From the NCBI RefSeq assembly GCF_947498805.1, contig NZ_CANMLT010000010.1:1-64000 (forward strand): a stretch of 64,000 nt of DNA, in the 5' to 3' direction. The notes below the pieces were generated by a model. It made no database searches and was not told the DNA's origin. It saw only the letters and a program-made list of their open reading frames with translations. The stretch is from an uncultured Tenacibaculum sp. Lineage in GTDB: Bacteria > Bacteroidota > Bacteroidia > Flavobacteriales > Flavobacteriaceae. The position numbers were made by a program, and so were the translations under genes. Shown here one piece after another: positions 8,869 through 17,669 of this stretch; within the stretch, counting starts at the first letter, position 1, and each line of letters starts with the position of its first letter.

Positions 8869-8900
8869 AAAACTCCATGGAACTATTTCCATGGAGTTTT
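8869..8900 (-). terminator. Terminator of ychF
   Basis: Perfect 12-bp stem AAAACTCCATGG (8869-8880) / CCATGGAGTTTT (8889-8900), 8-nt loop, followed on the minus strand by T-rich sequence. It lies 22 bp past the ychF stop. Confidence 0.8.
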
Positions 8901-8921
8901 AGAATATCTTTAAGTATTTTG

Positions 8922-10013
8922 TTATACGTTGAACCTGAAGTGCATTACATCTCCATCAGCTACAACATACTCCTTACCTTCTACTCTTACTTTACCAGCT
9001 TCTTTTACTTTAGCCTCGCTTCCATATTCAACATAATCTGCATAACTAATAGTCTCAGCACGGATAAATCCTTTTTCAAAATCTGTATGAATAACTCCAG
9101 CAGCCTGTGGTGCGGTTGACCCTACAGGGATTGTCCAAGCTCTAACCTCTTTTACACCCGCTGTAAAATATGTTTGTAAATCTAATAAGGTATAAGCTGA
9201 ACGAATTAAACGTGATACTCCTGGTTCTTCTAAACCAATATCAGATAAGAACATTTGACGCTCTTCATAATCATCTAATTCAGCAATATCTGCTTCAGTA
9301 CCTACTGCTAATACTATAATTTCAGCATCTTCATCTTTTACAGCCTCACGTACTTTCTCTACATATGCATTTCCATCTTTCGCAGAAGACTCATCTACAT
9401 TACATACATATAATACTGGCTTGGCAGTAATAAATTGCATCGATTTTACTAACTCCTCTTCTTTTTCAGAAAATTCAATTGTACGAACAGATCTCCCTTC
9501 TAATAAAGTAGCTTGAATATTTTCTAGAATTTCTAATTCTAACTTTGCTTCTTTACTTCCAGTTTTAGCAGCTCTTTTTACCTTTTCTAAACGCTTTTCT
9601 ACAGCTTCTAAATCTTTTAATTGAAGTTCTATATCAATAGTCTCTTTATCTCTAATTGGATCTACAGAACCATCTACGTGTACAATATTATCGTTATCAA
9701 AACAACGTAATACATGTAAGATTGCATCTGTTTCTCTAATATTTGCTAAAAACTGATTTCCTAATCCTTCTCCTTTACTTGCCCCTCTAACTAAACCAGC
9801 AATATCAACAATTTCTACTGTTGCTGGAATCACCTTTTCAGGATCTACTAGTTCTTCTAATTTCTCTAATCTTGAATCTGGTACATTTACAACACCTAAA
9901 TTAGGTTCGATTGTACAAAATGGAAAATTAGCACTCTGTGCCTTAGCGTTAGACAAACAGTTAAATAAAGTTGATTTCCCTACATTTGGTAATCCTACAA
10001 TTCCAGCTTTCAT
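8922..10013 (-). CDS. ychF: Redox-regulated ATPase YchF (Obg-like ATPase)
   Basis: 363 aa, the standard YchF length. P-loop GLPNVGKST (7-15), switch DIAGLVRGASKGEGLG, and a variant G4 motif NVDES instead of NKxD, which explains the known preference of this family for ATP over GTP. A central helical segment (ELQLKDLEAVEKRLEKVKR) and a C-terminal TGS domain (AGVKEVRAWTIPVGSTAPQAAG) complete the protein. YchF/OLA1 binds ribosomes and is implicated in stress and redox responses. A perfect -7 box (TATATTTG, 10045-10052) lies upstream and a terminator downstream, so it is a single-gene unit. Confidence 0.95.
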   Translation of the reverse strand: MKAGIVGLPNVGKSTLFNCLSNAKAQSANFPFCTIEPNLGVVNVPDSRLEKLEELVDPEKVIPATVEIVDIAGLVRGASKGEGLGNQFLANIRETDAILHVLRCFDNDNIVHVDGSVDPIRDKETIDIELQLKDLEAVEKRLEKVKRAAKTGSKEAKLELEILENIQATLLEGRSVRTIEFSEKEEELVKSMQFITAKPVLYVCNVDESSAKDGNAYVEKVREAVKDEDAEIIVLAVGTEADIAELDDYEERQMFLSDIGLEEPGVSRLIRSAYTLLDLQTYFTAGVKEVRAWTIPVGSTAPQAAGVIHTDFEKGFIRAETISYADYVEYGSEAKVKEAGKVRVEGKEYVVADGDVMHFRFNV

Positions 10014-10044
10014 TATAATTCTTTTATTGAAAATTTTGCGAGTG

Positions 10045-10052
10045 CAAATATA
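10045..10052 (-). promoter_or_regulatory. Predicted -7 box of ychF
   Basis: TATATTTG on the minus strand is a perfect TAnnTTTG, 31 bp upstream of the ATG. A clear -33 TTTG at 19 bp is not present. Confidence 0.45.
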
Positions 10053-10168
10053 GTCGTTTTCATTTGATTTTATAGACTTAACTTTATTACATAAAAGTCC
10101 TTTTAACTTTTTTTTACTAACTTTTCGGTCAAAATTAGCGTAATAATACGTTGAGAAAATTTTTCTTT

Positions 10169-10735
10169 ATGAAAAACTTGTCTGATAAACTCGTATGGAA
10201 ATCCTTAAAAGAAGGAAATAAAGAAGCATTCGAAGTTTTATTTAAAACTTTCTATGCACGTCTTTTTTCCTATGGATTGAAAATTTCAAAAAACACTGTA
10301 TTAACTGAAGATTCTCTTCAGGATTTTTTTATTTATATATATGAACACAGACAAAACCTCAGTGATTTAGATACTATTGCTCCCTATTTGTTTTCTTCAT
10401 ATAGAAGATTTATCATTAAAATGTTACAAAAGAAACAAAAACATAGAATGGTAAGAGATTTGAATGAAAACTTGGTAGACATTCAATTCACTCCAGAAGA
10501 AATAATTACGACTCAAGAAGCTAAATCATTTCAAAATAAAAATCTATCTGCATTGTTAAATAAACTCCCTAAAAGACAAAGAGAGGTAATCTTTTTAAGA
10601 TATTATTGTAATCTTAATACAACAGAGATTTCTAAAACTATGGATATCAACTACCAAAGTGTAGTAAACACGCTACATAGAGCCATTAAAAATTTAAGGG
10701 AAGATGCTATGGTTTTTCAATTACTTAATTCATAA
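10169..10735 (+). CDS. ECF-type RNA polymerase sigma factor (FecI-like)
   Basis: 188 aa from ATG at 10169; the frame opens six codons earlier at a TTG (10151), but the ATG-started MKNLSDKLVWKSLKEGNKEAFEVLF matches the usual N-terminus of Bacteroidota ECF factors. Region 2 spans about residues 20-90 (EDSLQDFFIYIYEH), and region 4 about 125-180 (LLNKLPKRQREVIFLRYY, then an HTH TTEISKTMDINYQSVVNTLHRAIKNL). It should direct polymerase to the receptor operon when freed from the adjacent FecR-type anti-sigma factor. The gap to FecR is 75 bp, consistent with one transcription unit. Confidence 0.9.
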   Translation: MKNLSDKLVWKSLKEGNKEAFEVLFKTFYARLFSYGLKISKNTVLTEDSLQDFFIYIYEHRQNLSDLDTIAPYLFSSYRRFIIKMLQKKQKHRMVRDLNENLVDIQFTPEEIITTQEAKSFQNKNLSALLNKLPKRQREVIFLRYYCNLNTTEISKTMDINYQSVVNTLHRAIKNLREDAMVFQLLNS

Positions 10736-10810
10736 ATTTGTTCTGAGGTAAAGAGTATAAATTTAGTTTTTAATACTTTATACATTACAAGCCCTCTTAT
10801 TTACATTAAA

Positions 10811-11809
10811 ATGACCAATAAAAAATTTAATACCATATCTGATTTTCTAGAAGATGATTCTTTTAAAAACTGGGCAAGAAACCAAAAGCTTTCAGATGCA
10901 ACGTTTTGGGAAAATTGGATAGAGAATAACCCCGATAAAAAATTTTTAGCGCTTGAAGCTAAAGACATCATATTAGGTATAAAGTTTCATCCTTATTTAA
11001 TTTCCAAAGAGAAAATAGATTTTGCGTGGGATAAACTTTCTGCTAAAATAGATAGTAAAGAACATCAAAAAAACGAAAAGACTCGTAAAAATAAATTAGC
11101 TCAATGGGCAGGAATTGCCGCGTCTTTTATTTTAGTCTCAATATTAAGTTTTTACTTATTTTCAAAAAATGATCATATTGTACACAATACTGGTTTTGGT
11201 GAAACCTTAGACCTAAAATTACAAGACGGTAGTACTGTTACTTTAAATGCAAATTCTTCTATTCGCTATTCAAGAAACAATCCACGAAAAGTATGGTTAA
11301 ACGGAGAAGCATTTTTTGAGGTAGATAAAAAACATAGTACGAATGCTAAATTTTGGGTAATGACCAATGATTTAGACGTAGAGGTTTATGGAACTGTTTT
11401 TAATGTAAATACTAGAAAAGAAAAGACACAAGTATATTTACAAGAAGGAAATATATGGTTGGCTCTTAAAAATGGTAGTACAAGAAAAATGATTCCAGGA
11501 AATTATATTTCGTATTCTTTTAAAGAAAATAGAATTCTTGAGGATAAAGAATATATTTCTCCTATTAATAAAACCTCATGGAAAGATGGAAAATTGATAT
11601 TTTCTAATTTACCCTTAGAAGAAGCTATGGACAAAGTAACCGAAACCTACGGGTATAAAGTTATTTACAACACTAATTTTGATAAGAATATATTTATTAC
11701 CGGTACTATTCCTACCACTAATATCGATATCTGCATCCAGGCTATTCAAAAATCTGCTAATATCAAAATTGAAAAAGAAGGCAATAAATTACTGATTTAC
11801 AATTTGTAA
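10811..11809 (+). CDS. FecR family anti-sigma factor
   Basis: 332 aa. Cytoplasmic N-terminal part (about 1-95), one transmembrane helix (AGIAASFILVSILSFYLF, about 98-116), then the periplasmic FecR domain (GETLDLKLQDGSTVTLNANSS onward) and a C-terminal DUF4974-like domain (LEEAMDKVTETYGYKVIYN). It would sequester the neighbouring sigma factor until the periplasmic domain is contacted by the STN domain of the receptor encoded next. Gap to the receptor gene is 30 bp. Arrangement sigma-FecR-STN receptor is the classical cell-surface signalling cassette. Confidence 0.92.
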   Translation: MTNKKFNTISDFLEDDSFKNWARNQKLSDATFWENWIENNPDKKFLALEAKDIILGIKFHPYLISKEKIDFAWDKLSAKIDSKEHQKNEKTRKNKLAQWAGIAASFILVSILSFYLFSKNDHIVHNTGFGETLDLKLQDGSTVTLNANSSIRYSRNNPRKVWLNGEAFFEVDKKHSTNAKFWVMTNDLDVEVYGTVFNVNTRKEKTQVYLQEGNIWLALKNGSTRKMIPGNYISYSFKENRILEDKEYISPINKTSWKDGKLIFSNLPLEEAMDKVTETYGYKVIYNTNFDKNIFITGTIPTTNIDICIQAIQKSANIKIEKEGNKLLIYNL

Positions 11810-11839
11810 AATTTAATTAATTATACTTTTAATAGATAG

Positions 11840-14539
11840 ATGTATAAAAAATACGCGCGCATATTTATTATTTTCTTAGCGGTATTATTCATACATGTTG
11901 AACCCTCTTTTTCCCAAAAGAAAAAGAACAATATTAAATTAGTTAAACTATTAGAGGAGCTTAGTAAAAAACACAAGGTATTTTTTACCTATAACTCAAC
12001 ACTTTTACAAGGAAAATTTATAAATGCTGCTCTTTTTAAAAATACTTCTCTTGAAGAAAGCCTTTCTATCATAGAAAAAAAGACTTCTTACTCGTTCGAT
12101 GATTTAGGAAATAATTATTTTGTAATGTATTCCGATCAAAAAACGAAACAACCTTCCTTATCTCCAAAAAAACAACAAGTACTTACCCGTCCCTTAGAAC
12201 TTTCATTAAATGAAGTGTTAATTACAGGAAACAGAGCTAAACCTCGAACGATATTAAACTCTCCAGTTCCTGTAGATAACTTTAATATAAAAGAACTAAG
12301 AAACAGTGGAAAAATCACCCTAGATAGGATGCTTACGTTTACAGTACCATCTTTTAACTCACAAAATCAAGCTATTTCCGACGCTACTGCTCATTATGAT
12401 CCTTCAGACATTAGAGCATTAGGTCCTAGTAGAATGCTAGTATTAATCAATGGGAAAAGAAAAAACAAGAGTGCTCAAGTATACTTAAACCGTACTCCAG
12501 GAAAAGGTGAAGTAGGTATTGATTTAAATAGTATTCCTATAGCAGCTATTGAGAGAATTGAAGTTTTAAGAGATGGAGCCTCTGCTCAATATGGGTCAGA
12601 TGCCATAGCTGGAGTACTAAATATTATCTTGAAAAAAAATACTTCAAGCACTACTTTTAATGCCATTACAGGAATAACTTCTCAAGGTGATGGATTGAAT
12701 TATTCTATAGATTTCAATCGTTCTTTCAACTTAAAGAATAAAGGAATTATCAACTTAACATTAAGTTATTTCAACCAAAAACATACAAATAGAGCGGGTA
12801 CTCCAGGTATTTCTGATCTTCCAGACACTCCTTTAGACCACTGGGTATCTTGGGCACAAGAGAATCCAGACTTAGGAATGATTGTTGGACAACCAAATAT
12901 GATCAAAAAAGATTTATTCGTAAATCTTGAACAACCAATTGGTCAAAACAAAACCCTTTATTCCTTTCATGGTTTTAATTTAAAAAACGGAAAAAGCTTT
13001 GCATACTATAGAGCTCCATATTGGAGACAAGACAATGTTGGTAATTCAGGTTTTTTGTCGGATCCTGATGAGTTTATAGGTTACCGACCTACTTTCGAAT
13101 CAAAAATCAAGGATTTCACCAATGTTCTTGGAGTTAATTTCCAAATAAAAAATGATCTTAAAGCAGATATAAGTATTACGCACGGGTTAAATAGTATTGA
13201 ATACACTGTAGACAACTCAGTGAATATTGATTATTTACTTGATCACGGAAGCTCTCCCAGATTATTTAAACCAGGCGGGTATATGTTGAGAAACCTAATA
13301 GGTAACCTTGATTTCAATGGAATTCTTTCAAAAAAAATAAGTTTTGCTTCGGGGATTGAGTACAAAAAAGAATTCTTTACAAGTACTCAAGGAGATCCAT
13401 TCTCTTATTACAAAAGAGGTTCAGATTCATTTGCTGGTATTAAACCTAGTGAAGCAGGTACATGGTCTAGGAGCAATATTGCGGGTTATGCCCAACTTGA
13501 TTATGACACTAGCAAAAATTTTTTAATTGGTTTTGCTGGTAGATATGAACATTTTTCAGATTTTGGAAGTAATTTCTCCTGGAAAATAAACAGTCGATAC
13601 AAACTAGGTGACCAAGGTGTACTTAGAGCATCGTACAATACAGGTTTTAGAGCACCTTCTTTACATCAAAGATATTTAACCAACAGCCAGTACATTCCTG
13701 TTGGAAACTCTCCTACACCACTTCTTCAAAGAACCTTAGCAAACGATGTTATTTCAGCAGAATTGGGCGTTTCTGGTCTGTTTGCAGAAACTTCTGAAAA
13801 CCTATCTGCTGGAATCACTTATAAATTTAACTCTAAGTTTTCCGCTTCTCTCGATTTTTATCAAATTAAAATACATGACAGAGTCTTATTTTCTTCTCAA
13901 ATAGCTAGTATCGATGGAGTTCTTGATGGTTCTGATTCTGTTGAACAAATCTTAATAGATAATAATGTAAATGCAATGCAGTTTTTTATCAATGCTGGAG
14001 ATACTAGAACCACCGGTGCTGATATAATTGTTAATTACAAAAATATTCCTCTAGGTAAAGGAAAACTAAATTTTAGTTTTGCTTCAAATATTAATGAAAC
14101 TACATTCAAATCTGTCAAAACCCCGCAAAAATTAGCAGAGAATGGATATAATATTTTTGATCGACAGGAAAGAGGGTTAATTACCAACTCCAGACCTAAA
14201 TCAAAAATACTGTTGGGAATTAACTACAACTGCGATAAATGGGATATTTTATTTAATAATACCCGCTTTGGTCAAGTTACTATTACAGCACCAGAATCTG
14301 GGGGAATCGATCAGGATTTGTCTTCAAAAATAGCTACAGACGTAGGTATCATCTATAAGTTTTCTAAACACATCCAACTACATACAAGTCTAAATAATAT
14401 TTTTGATGTTTACCCAGATAAAACTTTAAGATCTACAAACACCAACCAAGCTGCAAATCGTTTTATGTATTCTTCAGAAGTACAGCAACTAGGACAGTTA
14501 GGTGCTAACTTTAACTTTGGGATTAATTATACTTTTTAG
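11840..14539 (+). CDS. TonB-dependent receptor with N-terminal STN signalling domain (FecA-type transducer)
   Basis: 899 aa. Signal peptide (1-25, ending PSFSQ); STN domain about 32-98 (LVKLLEELSKKHKVFFTYNSTLLQG); then the plug beginning near residue 122 (LNEVLITGNRAKPRTILNS) with VLRDGASAQYGSDAIAGVLNIIL; the rest is a 22-strand barrel ending FNFGINYTF with terminal Phe, as needed for BAM insertion. Next to a sigma/FecR pair it should both bind a ligand at the outer membrane and signal inward. Its plug and barrel closely match the next gene, which has a different N-domain. The ligand is unknown; no SusD, siderophore or haem gene lies adjacent. Confidence 0.92.
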   Translation: MYKKYARIFIIFLAVLFIHVEPSFSQKKKNNIKLVKLLEELSKKHKVFFTYNSTLLQGKFINAALFKNTSLEESLSIIEKKTSYSFDDLGNNYFVMYSDQKTKQPSLSPKKQQVLTRPLELSLNEVLITGNRAKPRTILNSPVPVDNFNIKELRNSGKITLDRMLTFTVPSFNSQNQAISDATAHYDPSDIRALGPSRMLVLINGKRKNKSAQVYLNRTPGKGEVGIDLNSIPIAAIERIEVLRDGASAQYGSDAIAGVLNIILKKNTSSTTFNAITGITSQGDGLNYSIDFNRSFNLKNKGIINLTLSYFNQKHTNRAGTPGISDLPDTPLDHWVSWAQENPDLGMIVGQPNMIKKDLFVNLEQPIGQNKTLYSFHGFNLKNGKSFAYYRAPYWRQDNVGNSGFLSDPDEFIGYRPTFESKIKDFTNVLGVNFQIKNDLKADISITHGLNSIEYTVDNSVNIDYLLDHGSSPRLFKPGGYMLRNLIGNLDFNGILSKKISFASGIEYKKEFFTSTQGDPFSYYKRGSDSFAGIKPSEAGTWSRSNIAGYAQLDYDTSKNFLIGFAGRYEHFSDFGSNFSWKINSRYKLGDQGVLRASYNTGFRAPSLHQRYLTNSQYIPVGNSPTPLLQRTLANDVISAELGVSGLFAETSENLSAGITYKFNSKFSASLDFYQIKIHDRVLFSSQIASIDGVLDGSDSVEQILIDNNVNAMQFFINAGDTRTTGADIIVNYKNIPLGKGKLNFSFASNINETTFKSVKTPQKLAENGYNIFDRQERGLITNSRPKSKILLGINYNCDKWDILFNNTRFGQVTITAPESGGIDQDLSSKIATDVGIIYKFSKHIQLHTSLNNIFDVYPDKTLRSTNTNQAANRFMYSSEVQQLGQLGANFNFGINYTF

Positions 14540-14674
14540 TTAAAAAACTACACACTTATTTGTTTTTTTCTAAAAAAAATAAAAATAAATGAGTATACAA
14601 CTTCAAACACTTTCTTATTGGTAATATACAACGAAGGGATTAAAGCCTTCTTATTACTAATTTAATACTTACTT

Positions 14675-17323
14675 ATGAAAAAACTTACATTGTTCATTTT
14701 TTCAGTTCTTTGTAGTGGTTTTATGCTTGCACAAACCAACATATCAGGAACTGTAAAAGATAGTAACAACGAAGCACTACCCGGTGCAAATGTTATCGAA
14801 AAAGGTACCACAAATGGTACCAATACCGATTTTAATGGTGAATTTAGTTTGACTGTTAAAGAAGATGCAATCTTAGTGATCAGTTTTGCGGGATTTGATA
14901 CGCAGGAAATTCCTGTAAATGGAAAAACAAACTTTGCTATTGTACTTAAAGAAGGATTACAACTTGAAGAAGTAGTAATTACTGGAAACAGGGCTAAACC
15001 AAGAACTATTTTAGATTCACCAGTACCAATTGACAATATTGATATTGCAGATCTACAAAGCAGTGGTAAACCAACTTTTGATAGGATGTTAGTGTTTAAA
15101 GTTCCATCTTTCAATTCTCAAAACCAAGCTATTTCAGATGCGACTGCCCATTACGATCCAGCTGATTTAAGAGGTTTAGGTCCAAGTAGAACCTTAGTTC
15201 TTATTAATGGTAAACGTAAAAATCAAAGTGCTCAGGTATATTTAAATCGTACTCCAGGAAAAGGAGAAGTTGGTGTTGACCTTAAAAGTATTCCAACTGC
15301 TGCTATTGAACGTATTGAAGTACTTAGAGATGGTGCTTCTGCTCAATATGGTTCTGATGCTATTGCAGGAGTTTTAAACATCATCTTAAAGAAAAACGTT
15401 AAACACTCTACGTTTACTTCTAAAGCAGGTATTACTTCTGAAAAAGATGGATTTAATTTTTCTGCCGATTATAATACCGCTTTTGATTTTGGTGAAGGTG
15501 GTTTTGTAAATGTAACTTTAGGTTATTTTAAACAAGACATTACCAATAGAGCTGGTAAAGTTACTGATGTAGGGACTACTCCAAGAGATATTGCATGGTT
15601 AGCAGCAAATCCAACTGCTAAAATGACCGTTGGTCAGCCCGAAATGGAAAAAGCAGATTTATTTGTAAACCTAGAGCATCCGTTAGGAGACAATGCTTTA
15701 TTATATTCTTTTCATGGATATACAACGAGAACAGGAAAAAGTTTTGCTTACTATAGAGCTCCATATTGGAGAAATGATGTAGCAAATGCAAACTTTATTA
15801 CTGGAAATCCAGATAATTTCGATGGATACCAACCTACATTTGAAACAGAAATTAATGATCATATAAATTCAGCCGGAATTAAATATGATTTAAGTGATAA
15901 ATGGAAAGCAGATGGTAGTGTTACCTTTGGATCTAATGATGTATTTTATACTGTAAACAATTCGGTAAACAGACAATATTTAGCTGATCATGGTACTTCA
16001 CCTAGAACATTTAAGCCAGGAGGTTATAGACTTACCAATGTTATTGGAAACTTAGATATTTCTGGAATTTTATCAGAACAAGTTAGTGTTGCTACTGGTA
16101 TTGAATACAAAAGAGAAAGTTATAGAGCTTTTGAAGGAGATCCTTTTTCATACTATTTATCTAGTGATCCTGCAGTAATCGCTTCAGGTGTGCCAGGAAA
16201 TTCAGATTCTTTTGCAGGTATCAAGCCAGAAGAAGCTGGATTTTGGAGTAGAAGTAACTTTGCTATGTACGGACAAGTAGACTACGACATTACCAAAGAC
16301 TTTTTATTAGGTGCTGCATTGAGATACGAAGATTTTACAGATGCAGGTGATAACTTCTCTTGGAAAGTTAATGGACGATATAAAATTGGAGATAAAGGAG
16401 CTATTAGAGCTTCATACAGTACTGGATTTAGAGCTCCTACTCTACACCAAACACATATTACATTAAGTCAATATATTATTGTTGCAGGATCTTCTGAGCC
16501 TTTATTACAAGGTACATTAGCAAATAATAATCCTGCGGTACAAGCATTAGGTGTACCTAAATTAACTCATGAGATTTCAAAAAACATCTCTGCTGGAATT
16601 ACATATAAATTTAATAAAGATTTTTCTGCTTCTGTAGATTTCTATCAAATTAAAGTATCTGACAGAGTCTTATTTTCTTCTCAAATTGGTTCTGATGGAG
16701 ACAACACAACAACCAATCCTGTAGAACAAATACTAGAAGACAATAATGTAACCGCAGTACAATTTTTTATCAACGCCGGTGATACAAAAACCGTTGGTGG
16801 AGATATTGTTTTAAACTATAGAAATTTATTTGAGTTTGGTAACGGAAAAATAAATGCAAGTTTAGCTGCCAATTTTAACAAAACTACTATTGATGCTATT
16901 GCAACTCCAACCGTGTTAGCTAATTCTGGTTACAATATATTTGATAGACAAGAACAAGGTTTAATTACAAATTCTCGTCCAAAATCTAAGTATATTTTAG
17001 GACTTACCTATGTAGGTGAAAAATGGGATGTAACTTTAAATAATACACGTTTTGGAGAAGTAATTGTCACTGCTCCAGAGTCTGGTGGAATTGACCAACC
17101 TTTATCAGCAAAAATATCAACTGACCTAGGGTTAGTATACAAGATTACAGATAAGGTTAGTATCAATGGAAACATAAACAACATTTTTGATGTATATCCA
17201 GATGTAACATTAGCTTCAACAAACACTGCTCAAGCTGGTTCTAGGTTTATTTATTCATCAGAAGTACAACAATTAGGACAATTAGGTACCAATTTTAGTA
17301 TTGGTGTTAATGTTCAATTCTAG
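14675..17323 (+). CDS. TonB-dependent receptor with carboxypeptidase-regulatory-like N-domain (paralogue 2)
   Basis: 882 aa. Signal peptide (1-19), then a CarboxypepD_reg-like beta-sandwich of about 75 residues (ISGTVKDSNNEALPGANV...), then plug (VVITGNRAKPRTILDSPVP) and barrel ending FSIGVNVQF. From the plug onward it tracks the STN receptor upstream almost block for block (SFNSQNQAISDATAHYDP; VYLNRTPGKGEVG; SFAYYRAPYWR), so the two probably recognise the same or related ligands, this one without the signalling domain. The 135-bp gap upstream has no strong terminator, so it may be co-transcribed. It is followed by a terminator at 17362. Confidence 0.92.
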   Translation: MKKLTLFIFSVLCSGFMLAQTNISGTVKDSNNEALPGANVIEKGTTNGTNTDFNGEFSLTVKEDAILVISFAGFDTQEIPVNGKTNFAIVLKEGLQLEEVVITGNRAKPRTILDSPVPIDNIDIADLQSSGKPTFDRMLVFKVPSFNSQNQAISDATAHYDPADLRGLGPSRTLVLINGKRKNQSAQVYLNRTPGKGEVGVDLKSIPTAAIERIEVLRDGASAQYGSDAIAGVLNIILKKNVKHSTFTSKAGITSEKDGFNFSADYNTAFDFGEGGFVNVTLGYFKQDITNRAGKVTDVGTTPRDIAWLAANPTAKMTVGQPEMEKADLFVNLEHPLGDNALLYSFHGYTTRTGKSFAYYRAPYWRNDVANANFITGNPDNFDGYQPTFETEINDHINSAGIKYDLSDKWKADGSVTFGSNDVFYTVNNSVNRQYLADHGTSPRTFKPGGYRLTNVIGNLDISGILSEQVSVATGIEYKRESYRAFEGDPFSYYLSSDPAVIASGVPGNSDSFAGIKPEEAGFWSRSNFAMYGQVDYDITKDFLLGAALRYEDFTDAGDNFSWKVNGRYKIGDKGAIRASYSTGFRAPTLHQTHITLSQYIIVAGSSEPLLQGTLANNNPAVQALGVPKLTHEISKNISAGITYKFNKDFSASVDFYQIKVSDRVLFSSQIGSDGDNTTTNPVEQILEDNNVTAVQFFINAGDTKTVGGDIVLNYRNLFEFGNGKINASLAANFNKTTIDAIATPTVLANSGYNIFDRQEQGLITNSRPKSKYILGLTYVGEKWDVTLNNTRFGEVIVTAPESGGIDQPLSAKISTDLGLVYKITDKVSINGNINNIFDVYPDVTLASTNTAQAGSRFIYSSEVQQLGQLGTNFSIGVNVQF

Positions 17324-17669
17324 AAAACACAATTTATAGTTTGAATTAATGTTTCGTTTAGAACGTCTTAACAATACAAATGTTAAGGCGTTTTTTACTT
17401 TTTGTTTACCTCCTAAAAAGGCTTTCTTAAATGAAGACTCGTACCATGTTTATGATTTTTATACTCGAGATTCTTAGCTCCTATTTTCTATTATAACATC
17501 ATAAATAACTTACTCATAACAAAACAATTAAACTAAATTTACTTCCTTTTAGAAAAATTGTATATTTATAAAAATCAAAATAAAAGAGTATTAACTTCTT
17601 TAAATAGTCTTATTGCGTATGAATAATATTTTTTAATCCAAACTTTTTATACTAACCAAAAACTTACAC
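17324..17669 (+). other. 346-bp intergenic region between receptors 2 and 3
   Basis: It contains the terminator at 17362-17396 and a long AT-rich leader before receptor 3. I found no ORF, tRNA or convincing TTTG/TAnnTTTG pair, so the promoter of the third receptor is not located. Confidence 0.6.
17362..17396 (+). terminator. Terminator after receptor 2
   Basis: Stem AACGTCTTAACA (17362-17373) / TGTTAAGGCGTT (17381-17392) with one G-U pair, followed by a T-run. It closes the sigma-FecR-receptor transcription unit. Confidence 0.75.
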
